Shown piece after piece: positions 62,720 through 64,000 of a stretch of DNA of 64,000 nucleotides. The notes under the pieces were generated by a model. That model was not told the DNA's origin and did no database searches. It saw only the letters and a list, made by a program, of their open reading frames with translations. The DNA comes from Janibacter sp. DB-40. Lineage in GTDB: Bacteria > Actinomycetota > Actinomycetes > Actinomycetales > Dermatophilaceae. The translations under genes were made by a program, and so were the position numbers. The stretch lies in assembly GCF_029510815.1 (NCBI RefSeq), contig NZ_CP120360.1:992001-1056000 (forward strand), read 5' to 3'. Within the stretch, counting starts at the first letter, position 1. Every line of letters begins with the position of its first letter.

Positions 62720-63906
62720 GCGCCGGTGGTCCGCGGGTCCCCACCCGGGCCGAGGTGGCCCGCGCCCACGCGGAGGTCGGTTCCGACGAGCGGCGCGCCC
62801 GGATCGCGTGGTCCCGCCTGCTGGAACCCCAGCGTGAACGCGTCAGCGACACCCCTTCGGCGCTCCACGAGCACATCGCGACTCTCGGGCACGTCGATGC
62901 CTGGCACCGGTTGGTCGACGACGACCTCCCGCGGTGCGAGAGCGCCCGTGCCCGGGTCCCTGACGTCGACGTCGACGGGGAGCTGGGCCGGGCCGCGCGA
63001 TCGGGCGCACGGGTGGTCATCCCCGGGGACGCCGACTGGCCCGTGGGCTTCGACCACCCGATCATCGCGCCGCACCTGGTGCACGTGCGTGGGCAGGGGT
63101 GTCTGGGTGACCTCGCCGCGAGGGCGGTGGCCATCGTCGGCTCCCGGGCGAGCACCGGCTACGGCGAGGCCATCGCCCGCGAGATGGGCGCCGGCGTCGC
63201 GCGGCACGGGTGGAGCGTCGTCTCGGGGGCCGCCTACGGCATCGATGCGGCGGCCCACCAGGGGACGCTCGCGGTCGACGGTGCGGCTATCGCGGTGCTG
63301 CCCTGCGGGCCGGACCGCGTGTACCCGCGGGGGCACGAACGACTCATCCACGCGGTCGCCGAGGCCGGCGTGGTCATCACCGAGCTGGCCACCGGCACGA
63401 CGGCGCGACGACACCGCTTCCTCGCTCGCAACCGACTCATCGCTGCCCTGGGCGGCGCCTGCGTCGTCGTCGAGGCCGGCCTGCGCTCGGGATCGCTGAA
63501 CACCGCGGGCTGGGCCGACGCGCTGCACCGACCCGTCGGGGCCGTGCCCGGTCCCGTCACGCAGATGTCCTCGGCGGGCTGTCACGAGTGGATCCGTCGG
63601 GGCCAGGCGACCCTCGTCACCGATGCCGACGAGGTCCTGGGGCTGGCGGCCCCCGTCGGGGAGGCCCCGGCGGAGGTGGTCGAGCTCCTGGGCCCGCGTC
63701 GCACCCCCGACGTGCTGCCCAGCGACCAGCGCCGAGTCCACGACCTGCTGGACGTCCGGCGGGGCAGGGACGTCGGCGCCCTGGCGACCGAGCTGGTGGT
63801 GCCGGTCGAGGAGGTGATCGGCCAGCTGGCCATCATGCAGCTCGAGGGGTGGGCGCAGCAGGCCGACGACGGTCGCTGGCACCGCGGTGGCGGCCCGACA
63901 CGGTGA
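62716..63906 (+). CDS. dprA: DNA processing protein DprA
   Basis: 396 residues. Loads RecA onto incoming single-stranded DNA in natural transformation. A Rossmann-type DprA fold is shown by AIVGSRASTGYGEAIAREMG, SGAAYGIDAAAH, GPDRVYPRGHERLI and a C-terminal winged helix (VHDLLDVRRGRDVGALATELVV). The GTG start overlaps comM. comM-dprA together suggest an ancestral competence function, although comEA/comEC are not visible in this window. Confidence 0.94.
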   Translation: MSAGGPRVPTRAEVARAHAEVGSDERRARIAWSRLLEPQRERVSDTPSALHEHIATLGHVDAWHRLVDDDLPRCESARARVPDVDVDGELGRAARSGARVVIPGDADWPVGFDHPIIAPHLVHVRGQGCLGDLAARAVAIVGSRASTGYGEAIAREMGAGVARHGWSVVSGAAYGIDAAAHQGTLAVDGAAIAVLPCGPDRVYPRGHERLIHAVAEAGVVITELATGTTARRHRFLARNRLIAALGGACVVVEAGLRSGSLNTAGWADALHRPVGAVPGPVTQMSSAGCHEWIRRGQATLVTDADEVLGLAAPVGEAPAEVVELLGPRRTPDVLPSDQRRVHDLLDVRRGRDVGALATELVVPVEEVIGQLAIMQLEGWAQQADDGRWHRGGGPTR

Positions 63907-63947
63907 GCGTGCACCGTCTCCGGCGCCGCGCGTGGCACGGTGGGCGG

Positions 63948-64000
63948 GTGAGCGCCGCATCCACGCAGGAGCCGCCACCCGTACCGGAGTGGGTGGTGCA
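63948..64000 (+). CDS. Start of a gene cut by the window edge, possibly tyrosine recombinase XerC
   Basis: Only about 17 codons are visible (VSAASTQEPPPVPEWVV), after GTG. A GTG 15 codons earlier is an in-frame alternative. No domain can be recognised; the XerC suggestion rests on gene order downstream of dprA in other actinobacteria. Confidence 0.35.
   Translation, partial: MSAASTQEPPPVPEWVV

Overview
This is a high-GC (about 70%) actinobacterial chromosome segment, most likely from a Micrococcales / Intrasporangiaceae-type organism. The evidence is the gene order shared across that group (ndgR-leuCD-hup-plsC-gpsA-ddl-thiL-rpmB-recG-rsmD-coaD-rpmF-rnc-mutM-smc-ftsY-amt-glnB-glnD-ffh-rpsP-rimM-trmD-rplS-lepB-rnhB-dprA), GAF-ANTAR and PucR regulators, an HU protein with a long Lys/Ser/Ala tail, and many leaderless-type promoters. 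I see no prophage, insertion sequence, CRISPR array or plasmid functions. It is mostly core chromosome, and no new multi-gene defence or mobile system could be supported.

Layout. 1-5.6 kb: 3' part of a citramalate/isopropylmalate-synthase-type gene, a GAF-ANTAR regulator and convergent putA. 5.6-10.8 kb: PucR-type and TetR regulators, a DUF1353 membrane protein, a glycosylase-like protein, an FAH-family hydrolase and a YnfA-like protein. 10.8-15.7 kb: gltX, tRNA-Gln(CTG), tRNA-Glu(CTC), and the leucine block with divergent ndgR/ltbR and leuCD. 15.9-23.2 kb: hup, a small conserved protein, plsC-gpsA, a trans-sulfuration enzyme, ddl, a DUF3515 lipoprotein, thiL and rpmB. 23.4-31.7 kb: DhaL/YloV protein, recG, rsmD, a hemerythrin, coaD, DUF177-rpmF-rnc-mutM. 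31.7-43.1 kb: an OafA-like acyltransferase with an SGNH domain, acylphosphatase, chorismate mutase-map, smc, an M13 peptidase, a DUF309 protein and ftsY. 43.2-48.9 kb: the nitrogen block amt-glnB-glnD, then ffh. 48.9-54.5 kb: alpha/beta hydrolase, NAD(P)-binding protein, amidohydrolase, TauE/SafE exporter, Rrf2 regulator and a Tat-exported DUF839 protein. 54.8-64 kb: rpsP-khpA-rimM-trmD-rplS, two signal peptidases, rnhB-DUF2469, yraN-comM-dprA and the first codons of another gene.

Functional links. leuCD with its IclR-type regulator makes leucine. amt-glnB-glnD forms a nitrogen-sensing operon, with a candidate GlnR-type box upstream. ftsY and ffh are the two GTPases of the signal recognition particle pathway. 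rpsP-khpA-rimM-trmD-rplS serves ribosome assembly and tRNA modification. yraN-comM-dprA is a translationally coupled DNA-uptake/processing cluster.

Points worth a second look: (a) a 9-mer, CGAAGGGGG, seen at least 29 times, heavily between genes and several times as inverted pairs forming hairpins; (b) a tandem repeat family, core GCAACTGCTTAGGCTCYTGC, at two separate junctions that both lie between convergent genes; (c) three apparent one-base homopolymer frameshifts (rpsP, rimM, lepB) within 2.8 kb; (d) TrmD fused to a C-terminal GNAT domain; (e) about 20 genes with a TANNNT-like hexamer 6-8 nt before the start codon, implying widespread leaderless mRNAs.
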